From NCBI GenBank assembly GCA_028288725.1, contig JAQGIC010000136.1, positions 1-64,000 of the forward strand: a DNA stretch of 64,000 nucleotides, in the 5' to 3' direction. Every line of letters starts with the position of its first letter. Positions within the stretch are counted from its first letter, which is position 1. The notes beneath the pieces are model-generated. The model did no database searches. It was given only the letters and a program-made list of their open reading frames with translations, and was not told where the DNA came from. Shown piece by piece: positions 14,355 through 23,773 of this stretch. This stretch comes from Rhodospirillales bacterium (GTDB lineage: Bacteria; Pseudomonadota; Alphaproteobacteria; ATCC43930; CGMCC-115725). The translations under genes were made by a program, and so were the position numbers.

Positions 14355-16235
14355 ATGACCGAAGCTCAGGTTCCCGATCTCATCCTTCATCGTGGCCTGT
14401 TCACGACGTTGGACCGGGCCAATCCGAATGCCAGCGCCGTCGCGATCACGAACGGCCGCTTCAGCCATGTCGGCCGGGACGAGGAGATCATGCCGCTGGC
14501 CGGACCCTCGACCCGGGTCGTCGACCTGAAGGGGCGCCGCGTGCTGCCCGGCCTGATCGACAATCACCTGCACATCATCCGCGGCGGCCTGAACTTCAAC
14601 ATGGAGCTGCGCTGGGACGGGGTGAAGAGCCTCGCGGTCGCGATGGACATGCTGAAGCGCCAGGTCGCGATCACGCCGCCGCCGCAATGGGTCCGCGTCG
14701 TCGGCGGCTTCACCGAGCATCAGTTCGCCGAAAAGCGCCTGCCGACGATCGAAGAGCTGAACGCGGTCGCCCCCGACACGCCGGTGTTCCTGCTGCATCT
14801 CTATGACCGCGCCTTGCTGAACGGCGCGGCTCTTCGCGCCGTGGGCTACGACAAGAACACGCCGGAGCCGCCGGGCGGCTCGATCCTGCGCGATGCCAAC
14901 GGCAACCCGACCGGCCTGCTGCTGGCCAAGCCGAATGCCGGCATCCTCTATGCGACCCTCGCCAAGGGGCCGAAGCTGCCGTTCGACTATCAGGTCAATT
15001 CGACCCGCCATTTCATGCGCGAGCTGAACCGCCTCGGCGTCACGGGCGCGATCGACGCCGGCGGCGGCTTCCAGAATTATCCCGACGATTACGCCGTGAT
15101 CCAGCAGCTGTCCGACGCGGGCCAGCTCACCATCCGGCTCGCCTACAATCTGTTCACCCAGAAGCCGAAGGGCGAGAAGGACGACTTCCTGAACTGGACC
15201 AAGACGTCCAGGTACAAGCAGGGCACCGACTATTTCCGCCATAACGGCGCCGGCGAGATGCTGGTGTTCTCCGCCGCCGATTTCGAGGATTTCCGCCAGC
15301 CGCGCCCCGACATGGCGCCGGAGATGGAGGGCGAGCTGGAAGAGGTCGTCCGGACCCTGGTCGAGAATCGCTGGCCCTGGCGCATGCATGCGACCTACGA
15401 CGAGACGATATCCCGCGCGCTCGACGTGTTCGAGCGGGTCGACCAGGACATTCCGCTGCAGGGGCTGAACTGGTTCTTCGACCATGCCGAGACGATCTCG
15501 GACCGGTCGATCGACCGGATCGCGGCCTTGGGCGGCGGCATCGCCGTCCAGCATCGCATGGCCTACCAGGGCGAATATTTCGTCGAGCGCTACGGTCCGG
15601 GCGCGGCCGAGGCGACGCCGCCGGTGGCGCGCATGCTGGAGAAGGGCGTCAAGGTCTCGGCCGGCACCGATGCCACCCGCGTCGCCTCCTACAATCCCTG
15701 GGTCTCGCTCGCCTGGCTGATCACCGGCCGCACGGTCGGCGGCCTGCGCATCACGCCGCAGCGCAACTGCCTCGACCGCGAAACGGCGCTCCGGATGTGG
15801 ACCGAGAACGTCACCTGGTTCTCGAACGAGGAGGGCAGGAAGGGCCGGATCGAGGTCGGTCAATTCGCCGATCTCACCGTGCCCGACCGCGATTTCTTCG
15901 CCTGTGCCGAGGACGAGATCGCCGATACCAGCGCGCTCTTGACCCTGGTCGGCGGCAAGATCGTCTGGGGTGCCGGCGACTTCGCCCCGCTCGACGAGAA
16001 CCCGGTGCCGCCGGCCATGCCCGACTGGTCGCCGGTCCGCAGCTTCGGCGGCTATGCCGGCTGGGGCGAGGCGCCGCAGGCCAATCTGCAGCAGAAGGCG
16101 GCCCAGGCCTGCGGCTGCGCCCATAGCTGCGGCGTCCATGGTCATGACCATGCGAGCGCTTGGGGCGGCAAGCTGCCGATCTCGGACCTCAAGGGCTTTT
16201 GGGGCGCGCTCGGCTGCGCCTGCTGGGCGGTCTGA
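14355..16235 (+). CDS. YtcJ-like metal-dependent amidohydrolase with Cys/His-rich tail
   Basis: A 626-residue amidohydrolase of the YtcJ/NfdA branch. DNHLHIIRGG provides the HxH metal pair, WRMHATYDETI and FDHAETI further histidines, and SAGTDATRVASYNPW the late Asp. Enzymes of this branch hydrolyse C-N bonds in amides, formamides or cyclic compounds; the substrate here is unknown. The last ~45 residues are unusual: CGCAHSCGVHGHDHAS followed later by GCACWAV, a cluster of cysteines and histidines beyond the normal fold. The ATG at 14355 follows GCAGGAGACTTCCC; the 787-aa track ORF adds a shadow of upstream genes. The stop is one base before the porin start. Confidence 0.88.
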   Translation: MTEAQVPDLILHRGLFTTLDRANPNASAVAITNGRFSHVGRDEEIMPLAGPSTRVVDLKGRRVLPGLIDNHLHIIRGGLNFNMELRWDGVKSLAVAMDMLKRQVAITPPPQWVRVVGGFTEHQFAEKRLPTIEELNAVAPDTPVFLLHLYDRALLNGAALRAVGYDKNTPEPPGGSILRDANGNPTGLLLAKPNAGILYATLAKGPKLPFDYQVNSTRHFMRELNRLGVTGAIDAGGGFQNYPDDYAVIQQLSDAGQLTIRLAYNLFTQKPKGEKDDFLNWTKTSRYKQGTDYFRHNGAGEMLVFSAADFEDFRQPRPDMAPEMEGELEEVVRTLVENRWPWRMHATYDETISRALDVFERVDQDIPLQGLNWFFDHAETISDRSIDRIAALGGGIAVQHRMAYQGEYFVERYGPGAAEATPPVARMLEKGVKVSAGTDATRVASYNPWVSLAWLITGRTVGGLRITPQRNCLDRETALRMWTENVTWFSNEEGRKGRIEVGQFADLTVPDRDFFACAEDEIADTSALLTLVGGKIVWGAGDFAPLDENPVPPAMPDWSPVRSFGGYAGWGEAPQANLQQKAAQACGCAHSCGVHGHDHASAWGGKLPISDLKGFWGALGCACWAV

Positions 16236-16236
16236 C

Positions 16237-17661
16237 ATGATCGATGTTGCATGCGGGCGCGCTCGAACCTTGCGCGCGATTACGGTTGCCGTCCTGCTGT
16301 CGCTTGCCGCGATCCCGACCGCCGAGGCCCAGACGACGGAGATCCATGTTCCCTACCAGGCCCAGCGCTACGATGACGATTTCAGCTATCTTGCCGATCC
16401 GGCGAAGCGCAGCGATTTCTGGGATCCGATCAAATACGTGCCCCTCGATGAGAGTGGCGACGTCTATGTGAGTTTCGGCGGGGAGGTTCGCGAGCGGCTC
16501 GATCACTTCGACAGCCCGTTGTTCGGCTTGCGCCACCGCAATTCGGAAGACGACCTGCTGCACCGGCTGTTGTTGAGTGCCGACATACATCTGGGCGCGC
16601 AGCTGCGGGCGTTTCTGCAGTTCGGCGATCACCTGGAGGCCGGCAAAGGCAATCTGAGATCGCCCACGGACCTCGATCGGCTCGATGTCCAGCAGGCGTT
16701 CTTCGATTACAGGTCGGTGGCAGGGTCCAAGGATGGCATGACCCTCCGCGTCGGGCGGCAGGAAATTTCCCTTGGGTCCCAGCGCCTGGTTTCCCAGCGC
16801 GAATCGCCGAACGTCCGCCGCAGCTTCGACGGGGTGCGCGCGTTCTACGTCGATGGCGACGCGAGGGTCGATGCCTTCATCACCAAGCCCGTCGTGGACA
16901 AGCCGGGGTTTTTCAACGATCAGCCGGACGAGACCCAGCTGTTCTGGGGGGTCTATGCCGTCCTGCCGGTTGCGTTCGTGCCCGGGCTCCATGCCGATCT
17001 CTATTATCTCGGGCTCGACCGGAAGAACGCCAGTTTCGACGAGGGCGTGGGACACGAGGAGCGCCATTCGCTCGGCACCCGCCTGTGGGGCACCGCACAG
17101 GCTTGGGACTACAATACCGAGTTCGTGCTCCAGGTCGGCAGCTTCGGCCGCCAAGACATCCTCGCCTGGACCGCCGCCTCGGATACCGGCTTTACGCTGC
17201 AAACCCTGCCGATGCGGCCCCGGATCGGGCTGAAGGCGGATATCATCAGCGGCAACGACAACCCGAAAGGCGGCACCCTCGGGACCTTCAATCCGCTGTT
17301 CCCGAAGAACGCCTATTTCACCGAGGCCGATCTCGTCACGCCGACCAATCTGATCGATCTCTATCCGACCGTGACGGCGCATCCGGCAGCGGGCGTCGAT
17401 GTCAACACGGGGGTCGATGTCCTGTGGCGCGAAAGTACGCACGACGCGTTCTATCGCGTGCCGCTGATCCCGCTGGTCCGGAGCCAGCAGAGCAAGGCCC
17501 GCTACATCGGCAGCGAATTCGATCTGGACGCCGGTTGGCAGATCGATCAGCACCTGAAGGTCAGCGGCGCCTACGTCCATTTCTTCGCCGGGCCGACGCT
17601 CACCCAGGCCCATGGCCAAGACGTCGACTATGTCGGCGTCTGGTCCTCCTATAAATTCTGA
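16237..17661 (+). CDS. alginate-export-family outer-membrane porin
   Basis: A 474-residue protein with a Sec signal (ATG 16237; RTLRAITVAVLLSLAAIPTAEAQ) and an alginate-export domain: FGGEVRERLDHFDSPLFG, RAFLQFGDHLEAGKG, LRVGRQEISLGSQRLVSQRE, and a C-terminal aromatic strand ending VWSSYKF. The family forms an 18-stranded beta-barrel. Many members are not alginate exporters but diffusion channels for the compounds handled by neighbouring enzymes, so uptake of the amidohydrolase substrate is the likely role here. The start codon is 1 nt after the amidohydrolase stop, giving translational coupling. Confidence 0.87.
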   Translation: MIDVACGRARTLRAITVAVLLSLAAIPTAEAQTTEIHVPYQAQRYDDDFSYLADPAKRSDFWDPIKYVPLDESGDVYVSFGGEVRERLDHFDSPLFGLRHRNSEDDLLHRLLLSADIHLGAQLRAFLQFGDHLEAGKGNLRSPTDLDRLDVQQAFFDYRSVAGSKDGMTLRVGRQEISLGSQRLVSQRESPNVRRSFDGVRAFYVDGDARVDAFITKPVVDKPGFFNDQPDETQLFWGVYAVLPVAFVPGLHADLYYLGLDRKNASFDEGVGHEERHSLGTRLWGTAQAWDYNTEFVLQVGSFGRQDILAWTAASDTGFTLQTLPMRPRIGLKADIISGNDNPKGGTLGTFNPLFPKNAYFTEADLVTPTNLIDLYPTVTAHPAAGVDVNTGVDVLWRESTHDAFYRVPLIPLVRSQQSKARYIGSEFDLDAGWQIDQHLKVSGAYVHFFAGPTLTQAHGQDVDYVGVWSSYKF

Positions 17662-17669
17662 GAGGCGCC

Positions 17670-18062
17670 ATGACCGACCTTGGCCTGCTGATTGCTCGCG
17701 TGATGCTGAGCCTCGTCTTTCTCCTGAGCGGCATCGACAAACTGCTGCATTGGCCGGCCGGGCTCGCCGAGATCGAGGCGATGGGGCTGCCGTTTGCGCC
17801 CTGGATGCTCGCGGCCACGGTGATCACTCAAATCGCGGGCGGCCTATCGGTCGCGCTCGGCGCCTTCGCGCGGCTGGGTGCGCTCGCGCTTGCGGGCTTT
17901 ACCGTGGCCGCGACGCTCCTCGCCCACGGCTTCTGGAATGCCACCGGCGCGGAGTGGCAGCATCAATTCACCACGACCATGGAGCATGTCGCGATCGTCG
18001 GCGGGTTTCTGGCCATCATCGTGACCGGCGCGGGCGCCTTCAGCTTCGATCGCCGCTCGTGA
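17670..18062 (+). CDS. DoxX-family membrane protein
   Basis: A 130-residue protein with four hydrophobic segments and the DoxX core LLIARVMLSLVFLLSGIDKLLHWPAG. It sits 8 bp after the porin gene and overlaps the next gene at its stop codon. DoxX-like proteins are small quinone- or redox-associated inner-membrane proteins of mostly unknown function. It is part of the AraC-led operon. Confidence 0.88.
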   Translation: MTDLGLLIARVMLSLVFLLSGIDKLLHWPAGLAEIEAMGLPFAPWMLAATVITQIAGGLSVALGAFARLGALALAGFTVAATLLAHGFWNATGAEWQHQFTTTMEHVAIVGGFLAIIVTGAGAFSFDRRS

Positions 18063-18742
18063 TGAGGCTCACCTTGCCGCCGCTGCTCAGCCTCAACGCG
18101 GGCTATGTCGATACGGCCGGGTTCCTGGCGCTGCAGGGACTGTTCACGGCGCATGTGACCGGCAATTTCGTGACCATCGGCGCAGCACTCGTCTTCGGGA
18201 CTTCCGGCGTGATCGCGAAGCTCGCGGCCCTGCCGGTATTCTGTCTCTTCGTCGCGCTGACCCGGCTGGCAAGCCGCGGTCTGTCCGGTCGGGAACTGCC
18301 CGCCCTGCGCACGCTGCTCGCGGTCAAACTGCTGCTGCTGATCCTGGGTGCGGCGCTCGCGGTCCATTTCGGTCCCTTCATCGACGGCGACGCCTGGGTG
18401 GCGCTCGCGACCGGGATGGTGCTGGTCTCGGCCATGGCGATCCAGAACGCGGTCCAACGGATCCACCTTGCCGGCGCGCCGCCGACCACCTTGATGACCG
18501 GCAGCACGACGCAGATCATGATCGATGGCGCCGACCTGCTGGCGGGCCTGCCGCCGGACAAGCGGCCGGCGGTCAAGGCGCGGCTGTTGCGGACTGCCAC
18601 CAGCATCGGCGCCTTCGCGCTCGGCTGTGCCGCGGCGGCGCTCGCCTATGCCGCCGTGAATGTCTGGTGCTTCGTCGTGCCGCCGGTGCTGGCCTTGCTG
18701 GCGCTGACGCTCCGGATCGCCGAATACGAGAAGCCGGCGTAA
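18062..18742 (+). CDS. DUF1275 (YoaK-type) membrane protein
   Basis: A 226-residue polytopic membrane protein with the DUF1275 N-terminus LSLNAGYVDTAGFLALQGLFTAHVTGNFVTIG and the later motif TTLMTGSTTQIMIDGADL. About six hydrophobic segments are visible. The ATG at 18062 shares its A with the TGA stop of the DoxX gene; a GTG one codon earlier is the alternative. The function is unknown in the family. It is the last gene of the operon begun by the AraC regulator. Confidence 0.87.
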   Translation: MRLTLPPLLSLNAGYVDTAGFLALQGLFTAHVTGNFVTIGAALVFGTSGVIAKLAALPVFCLFVALTRLASRGLSGRELPALRTLLAVKLLLLILGAALAVHFGPFIDGDAWVALATGMVLVSAMAIQNAVQRIHLAGAPPTTLMTGSTTQIMIDGADLLAGLPPDKRPAVKARLLRTATSIGAFALGCAAAALAYAAVNVWCFVVPPVLALLALTLRIAEYEKPA

Positions 18743-18828
18743 GGCGGATCACAGGCCTTCGAGCAGGCGCGCCGCCGCGATCCCGCGCCCGGCTCCACAA
18801 CCAGATCGAGCCCGCGCTCCGGTGGCGC

Positions 18829-19470
18829 TCAGCGGCACAGGACCGTCGCGTTCTCACGGACGGTACAATCCTCGCCGTCGCTCGCCGATGGGGACAGCGG
18901 CGATGCGAGTTCCCGCGCGTCCGCCGCGTTCACCAGCGACCATAGACGCTGCTGCAGCCGCTCATGCATATCGGGCTCATTCGTCGGCCGCTGGGTGGGG
19001 GGATCCGGGTGGTCGAGCCGCATCAGATCGGCGATCTGATCGTAGATCCCCTTCAAATCCGCGCTATAGGCCATGCCATTGCCCATGACGACGACGGGCC
19101 GGCCGACGCAGAAGGACAGCGGCTGGTCGGTCGTGTTGACCAGAGCGAGCTGATCCGGCGCGTCGGCGCCCTCGATGCGCAAGAGATGGCGGGCGAGCGC
19201 GGCCTTGAGCGCCATGGTCTTGTCGCCGACCGAAACGGTCGCGTCCCCCAAGGCCGGTGTCTCGCCCAGGATCGTCCCCCGGTGCGGCACCATCCCCGTT
19301 TGGTCCAGGCAATAAGCCGCAACCGCGCCGGTGGCGTGGGCCGCGATCCGATAGCAGCCGGCACCGATCAGCATCCGCTGCATCTGGGCCGCCTGTGCGA
19401 GGGCGGGGAGCAAGCCGGCGAGAACCAGGAGCGCCGTGCCGCAAGCCCGGACCATTCGAAGGGTTCGCAT
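18829..19470 (-). CDS. hypothetical exported protein
   Basis: I do not recognise this family. From the ATG at 19470 there is a Sec signal (MRTLRMVRACGTALLVLAGLLPALAQA) and a ~185-residue mature part with four or more cysteines (GAGCYRI, AYCLDQTG, FCVGRP, EDCTVRENATVLCR) that could form disulfides in the periplasm. The track start at 19554 adds 28 residues before the signal and is unlikely. It stands alone, converging on the DUF1275 gene with 86 bp between, and is divergent from the ROK operon. The order signal peptide, proline-poor mature domain and cysteine pairs suggests a real gene rather than a shadow. Confidence 0.6.
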   Translation of the reverse strand: MRTLRMVRACGTALLVLAGLLPALAQAAQMQRMLIGAGCYRIAAHATGAVAAYCLDQTGMVPHRGTILGETPALGDATVSVGDKTMALKAALARHLLRIEGADAPDQLALVNTTDQPLSFCVGRPVVVMGNGMAYSADLKGIYDQIADLMRLDHPDPPTQRPTNEPDMHERLQQRLWSLVNAADARELASPLSPSASDGEDCTVRENATVLCR

Positions 19471-19615
19471 CAATGCCGTCCCGTCCTCAGACCCGACATA
19501 TCGGCGCCGCGCCGATCCGGCAGCATGATCCATCACACCGGCCGGTTCTGACAATCGTTCGAAAGTCGCACCGGGCTGTGCGTCTCGTCGGCCTCTCGAA
19601 TGGCAAGAAGAAAGC

Positions 19616-19653
19616 TAGAGCCTGATCCGATCAGACCGGCTCGGCTTGATCGG
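19616..19653 (+). repeat. palindromic intergenic repeat, copy 1
   Basis: Starts TAGAGCCTGATCCGATCA and folds as CCGATCAGACCG / GCT / CGGCTTGATCGG with two non-pairing positions. The same sequence occurs at 39330, 52420 and, inverted, at 52923-52885. This copy lacks the second hairpin seen at 39360-39398 and is not next to a stop codon. Confidence 0.75.
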
Positions 19654-19811
19654 TGCGGGTTGTTCCGCTCGAATGGCCAGCATTATAGTGAAATTCCCTT
19701 CAATCGCGGCCCCTGCATGACGGAAATCTACAACTTCTGGTAAATTCCCGGGACAGGCGGCACGTAAAGATCAGCGGCGCCCCGCGCTTGACAATTCCGC
19801 TGTTCGTCCTC

Positions 19812-19836
19812 TTTAATTAAATCACGTTGAATTAAA
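19812..19836. promoter_or_regulatory. A+T-rich inverted repeat, candidate ROK operator
   Basis: TTTAATT and AATTAAA separated by 11 bp, 45 bp upstream of the ROK gene start. ROK repressors such as NagC, Mlc and XylR bind A/T-rich palindromes of this general kind. This is the only such patch in the region, so autoregulation is a reasonable guess. Confidence 0.45.
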
Positions 19837-19881
19837 CGAGCCGCCAGAGCTTGTTCCGCAGCGGAGGGAGGAAGGTCGGGA

Positions 19882-21141
19882 ATGACCGCCGGGCGTGCGG
19901 GCCAAGGGACGAATTCCGTCCAGATCCGCCAATATAACCAGCGTCTCGTGCTGCAGCGCCTGCGCAGGCTGGGGCGTGCTTCGAAGGCGGATCTCGCGCG
20001 GGCTGCCGGCCTCACCAACAGTGCCGTCGGCCAGATCGTCGCAGAGCTCGAAGCCTTCGGACTGGTCGAGACGGTCGGCAAGCGCCACGAGGGTCAGCGC
20101 GGCCAGCCCGCGACCTTGCTCCAGATCAATCCCGCCGGCGCGTTCGGGATCGGCGTCCGCATCGATCGCAGCCGGATCGAAACCGTGCTGGCCGATCTCG
20201 GCGGCCGGATCATCGCCGAACATACCCATGATCTCGACCTGCCGCCGCCCGACCGCGCGCTCGAAATCGTGCGCCAGGACATCGAGAGCCTGCTCGTCCT
20301 CTGCCCGCCCGAGACAAGGCGACGCGTTATGGGCATCGGGCTCGCCCGCCCGTTCAATCTCGGCAGCTGGCTCAGGCTGCTCGATCTGTCCAACGTCGAA
20401 AGCCTGAAGGCATGGGACCAGACGGATTTCGCCGCGGCGCTTGCCCGCGAAACCTCGTTGACCGTGTTCGACGAGAACGACGGCACGGCCGGCGCCATCG
20501 CCGAACTGTTCTACGGCGTCGGCCATCGGGCGGATGATTTCTTCTACCTCTTCGTCGGGCCCTGCATCGGCGGCGGTCTGGCGCTCGATGGCGAATGCCG
20601 GCGCGGCCTGACCGACAATGCCGGCGATGTCGCCGTCATTCCGGTCGGGCCCTCGGGACTGGCTTCGGCGCCGGCGCTCGCCGGCCGGACCGAAATCCTG
20701 CTGACCCGGGCCTCGATCAACGCCTTGATCCGCCACCTGCGCCATCATGGCCACGGGGTGAGCGGCCTCGGCGATCTGCCGGCGACGATGGCGCGGCACC
20801 GGGGCCTGGTGCTGGAATGGATCGAGGATTGCGCCGCGGCGCTGGTCGGCCCCATCCTCTCCATGCAGGCGTTGCTCGATGTGCCGCTCGTGGTGATCGA
20901 CAGCGACCTGGATCGCAGCTGGATCGGTCTGCTGATCGAGCGGACCAATGCGCATCTGGCCCAGGCCGTGGCCGAGGCGCGACGGCCGCCGCGGCTCGTG
21001 GTCGGCAGCTTCGGCGCCTATGCCGGCGCGCTGGGTGCTGCCAGCCTGCCGCTTTTTGTTCATTTCGGACCGCGTGCCGGGCTTCTGACCGGTGACGTGA
21101 ACGCTTTCCGCGGAGTCCGCGATCATGTCCCTCCTGCCTGA
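19882..21141 (+). CDS. ROK-family transcriptional repressor
   Basis: A 419-residue protein with an N-terminal winged helix ([39 protein letters not shown], ~25-65) and a ROK sugar-kinase-like domain. [13 protein letters not shown] and [16 protein letters not shown] show the ROK core. The CxCGxxGC zinc motif that most ROK regulators carry is not visible: that region reads [14 protein letters not shown], so it appears to be a zinc-less variant. It overlaps the ABC ATPase gene by 17 bp and is its likely local repressor, with the transported sugar or polyol as inducer. Confidence 0.9.
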   Translation: MTAGRAGQGTNSVQIRQYNQRLVLQRLRRLGRASKADLARAAGLTNSAVGQIVAELEAFGLVETVGKRHEGQRGQPATLLQINPAGAFGIGVRIDRSRIETVLADLGGRIIAEHTHDLDLPPPDRALEIVRQDIESLLVLCPPETRRRVMGIGLARPFNLGSWLRLLDLSNVESLKAWDQTDFAAALARETSLTVFDENDGTAGAIAELFYGVGHRADDFFYLFVGPCIGGGLALDGECRRGLTDNAGDVAVIPVGPSGLASAPALAGRTEILLTRASINALIRHLRHHGHGVSGLGDLPATMARHRGLVLEWIEDCAAALVGPILSMQALLDVPLVVIDSDLDRSWIGLLIERTNAHLAQAVAEARRPPRLVVGSFGAYAGALGAASLPLFVHFGPRAGLLTGDVNAFRGVRDHVPPA

Positions 21142-22648
21142 GCCGCGACCGATCCTGGAGATGCGCGGCATCTCCAAAAGCTTTCCGGGCGTCAAGGCGC
21201 TCCGCCACGTCGATCTTTCGGTCTATGCCGGCGAAGTGCATGCCCTGATGGGCGAGAACGGCGCCGGCAAATCGACCCTGATGAAGGTCCTGGCCGGCGC
21301 GTTCCGGGCCGATCCCGGCGGCGAGATCCGCATCGGCGGCAACCCCGTCCGCATCGACGATCCGCTCGCCGCCAAGCGGCACGGCATCGCCATCATCTAT
21401 CAGGAACTGGCGCTGGCACCCAATCTGACGGTCGCGGAAAACATCTATCTCGGCCGGGAACTCAGCCGTTCCGGCGTGGCCGACCGGCGGGGCATGATCG
21501 ACGGCGCGCGGAGCGTGCTGGACCGGCTGGGCGCCCCCTTCGCCCCGGATAGCCTGGTCGCAGGCCTGTCTATCGCCGAACGGCAGATGGTCGAGATCGC
21601 CCGCGCGCTTCACGCGGAGTCCAAGATCCTGGTGATGGACGAGCCGACGACGGCGCTGTCCTCGCGCGAGACCGATGCCCTGTTCGCGCTCATCCGTCGG
21701 CTGCGCGCCGACGGGCTCGCCATCGTCTATATCTCTCATCGCATGGCCGAGGTCTATGAGCTGGCCGACCGGGTCAGCGTGCTGCGCGACGGCGGGTGCG
21801 TCGGCAGCCTGACGCGCGACGAGATCCTGCCGGACGTGATCGTGCGCATGATGGTCGGTCGCGACCTCTCGTCCTTCTATAAGAAAGAGCATGGGTCCGG
21901 CGTCCATAACGAACCGATCCTCCGCGTGACCGGCCTCGGCGACGGCAGGCGGGTCCAGGCCTGTTCGTTCACGCTCCATGCCGGCGAGGTGCTGGGCCTT
22001 GCCGGCCTGGTCGGCGCCGGCCGGACCGAACTGGCCCGGCTGATCTATGGCGCGGACGTCAAAAGCAGCGGCACGATCGAACTGGCCGGCCGGACGGTCC
22101 GGATCGCATCGCCCGAACAGGCGATCGAGGCCGGCCTCGTCTATCTGACCGAGGATCGCAAGGGTCTGGGCCTGTTCCTCGACATGCCCGTCGCTGCCAA
22201 CATCAATCTGGGCGTCATCGGCCGGGACGCTCGCTTCGGCGGCCTGCTCGACCGGGCCCGCGGCTGGCAGCGGGCGGTGGAAGCGATCCAGACGCTCGGC
22301 ATCCGCGTCGCGAGCCCGGCGGTGGAGGTGGGATCGCTGTCGGGCGGCAACCAGCAGAAGGTCATGCTGTCGCGCCTGCTCGAGACGCGGCCCAAGGTCC
22401 TCATCCTCGATGAACCGACGCGCGGCGTCGATATCGGTGCCAAGTCCGAGATCTACCGCATCATCGACGAGCTGGCGAAGGCCGGTGTCGGCATTCTGGT
22501 GATTTCGTCGGAATTGCCCGAGATCGTCGGCATCGCCGACCGGGTCATCGTCATGCGCGAAGGGCGCCTGGTCGGGGAGGTGAGTGGCGGCGCCATTACC
22601 CAGGAAAGCGTCATCGCGCTCGCGGTCGGTGAAGGAGCCCGAGCATGA
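21125..22648 (+). CDS. ribose/xylose-type sugar ABC transporter, double ATPase
   Basis: A 507-residue protein with two ABC modules as in RbsA/XylG. The first has Walker [15 protein letters not shown], signature [15 protein letters not shown] and Walker [12 protein letters not shown]. The second has a degenerate Walker A ([10 protein letters not shown]), signature [14 protein letters not shown] and [13 protein letters not shown]. It energises uptake with the permease and binding protein encoded downstream. The gene overlaps the ROK gene by 17 bp at its start and the permease gene by an ATGA at its end. Confidence 0.95.
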   Translation: MSLLPEPRPILEMRGISKSFPGVKALRHVDLSVYAGEVHALMGENGAGKSTLMKVLAGAFRADPGGEIRIGGNPVRIDDPLAAKRHGIAIIYQELALAPNLTVAENIYLGRELSRSGVADRRGMIDGARSVLDRLGAPFAPDSLVAGLSIAERQMVEIARALHAESKILVMDEPTTALSSRETDALFALIRRLRADGLAIVYISHRMAEVYELADRVSVLRDGGCVGSLTRDEILPDVIVRMMVGRDLSSFYKKEHGSGVHNEPILRVTGLGDGRRVQACSFTLHAGEVLGLAGLVGAGRTELARLIYGADVKSSGTIELAGRTVRIASPEQAIEAGLVYLTEDRKGLGLFLDMPVAANINLGVIGRDARFGGLLDRARGWQRAVEAIQTLGIRVASPAVEVGSLSGGNQQKVMLSRLLETRPKVLILDEPTRGVDIGAKSEIYRIIDELAKAGVGILVISSELPEIVGIADRVIVMREGRLVGEVSGGAITQESVIALAVGEGARA

Positions 22649-23682
22649 CCGAGAAAGGCGCCCTCATGGCAAACACCGAGCCGACCGGCGTGGTGCCGCT
22701 CCGCCGAACCCGCCTCAAAGGCTGGATGCGCACCGTCGGCATGCTGCCGGTGCTCGTGATCCTGTGCATCCTCATCCAGGCCGGCACGCTCTATTTCAAC
22801 GGCGAAGGCCGGTTCCTGAGCGCCCAGAATCTGTCGATCGTGCTGCAGCAGGCGGCGATCAATACGGTGCTGGGCGCGGGCATGACCTTCGTCATCCTGA
22901 CCGGCGGCATCGACCTGTCGGTCGGCTCGATCCTTGCCGCCGCGGCCATGACCTCGGTGACGGCATCGCTCGACTACGGCTCGCTCGGCATTCCGGTGGC
23001 GCTCCTGACCGGGCTGCTGTTCGGCCTGCTGAACGGCGTGCTCATCGCCTTCGTGCGCTTGCCGCCCTTCATCGTGACGCTCGGCTCCATGACGGCCGTG
23101 CGCGGCATCGCGCGTCTGTGGGGCAACGACACGACCGTGTTCAATCCCGAACTGCCGTTCGCCGGCATCAGCAGCGGGTCCGTGCCGATCGTTCCGGGCT
23201 ATGTCGAGCTGCCCGGCCTCGCCGCCATCGCGCTGGTGGTGATCGGGCTATCCTGGTTCATCCTGCGCCGCACCGTGCTGGGCGTGCGGATCTACGCCGT
23301 CGGCGGCAACCCGGACGCGGCGCGCCTGTCGGGCATCAAGGTCTGGGTCGTCCTGCTGTTCGTCTACGCCGCCTCCGGCCTGCTGGCAGGATTGGGCGGC
23401 GCCATGTCGGCGGCCCGGCTCTACGCGGCGAACGGCCTGCAACTGGGCCAGTCCTACGAACTCGATGCGATCGCCGCGGTCATTCTGGGCGGCACCAGCT
23501 TCGTCGGCGGCATCGGTTCCATCTGGGGCACGCTCATCGGCGCGCTCATCATCGCCGTGCTCTCGAACGGCCTCATCCTGCTCGGTGTCTCCGACATCTG
23601 GCAATTGATCGTCAAGGGCCTCGTCATCATCGGCGCCGTCGCCCTCGACCGCTATCGCCTGCGCGGCAGCGCGCGCACCTGA
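22645..23682 (+). CDS. ribose/xylose-type sugar ABC transporter permease
   Basis: A 345-residue inner-membrane protein with 8-10 hydrophobic segments and the RbsC family signature [26 protein letters not shown], then [14 protein letters not shown] and [30 protein letters not shown]. It forms the channel with the RbsA-like ATPase. An ATGA overlap couples it to the ATPase gene. Confidence 0.95.
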   Translation: MTEKGALMANTEPTGVVPLRRTRLKGWMRTVGMLPVLVILCILIQAGTLYFNGEGRFLSAQNLSIVLQQAAINTVLGAGMTFVILTGGIDLSVGSILAAAAMTSVTASLDYGSLGIPVALLTGLLFGLLNGVLIAFVRLPPFIVTLGSMTAVRGIARLWGNDTTVFNPELPFAGISSGSVPIVPGYVELPGLAAIALVVIGLSWFILRRTVLGVRIYAVGGNPDAARLSGIKVWVVLLFVYAASGLLAGLGGAMSAARLYAANGLQLGQSYELDAIAAVILGGTSFVGGIGSIWGTLIGALIIAVLSNGLILLGVSDIWQLIVKGLVIIGAVALDRYRLRGSART

Positions 23683-23773
23683 CCGCCCGCACCTTTTAGA
23701 CGACGGCGCCCGCCGCAATGGTCTCGGCCGGCGACCGCCCGCTGCTCCAACGAAGACCAGGGAGGATAAACCG

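Larger units (their letters stand above)
19471..19881. promoter_or_regulatory. 411-bp divergent region with a repeat copy and a ROK operator candidate
   Basis: No gene is visible here. It holds one copy of the TAGAGCCTGATCCGATC repeat (19616-19653) and, close to the ROK gene, an A+T-rich inverted repeat (19812-19836). A GGAGGGAGGAAGG ribosome site for the ROK gene follows at 19862-19874. Confidence 0.5.

Noticed and set aside
14289-16238. 649-aa minus-strand ORF opposite the amidohydrolase
   Set aside because: Antisense shadow; the plus-strand frame has a complete amidohydrolase with metal ligands and a ribosome site.
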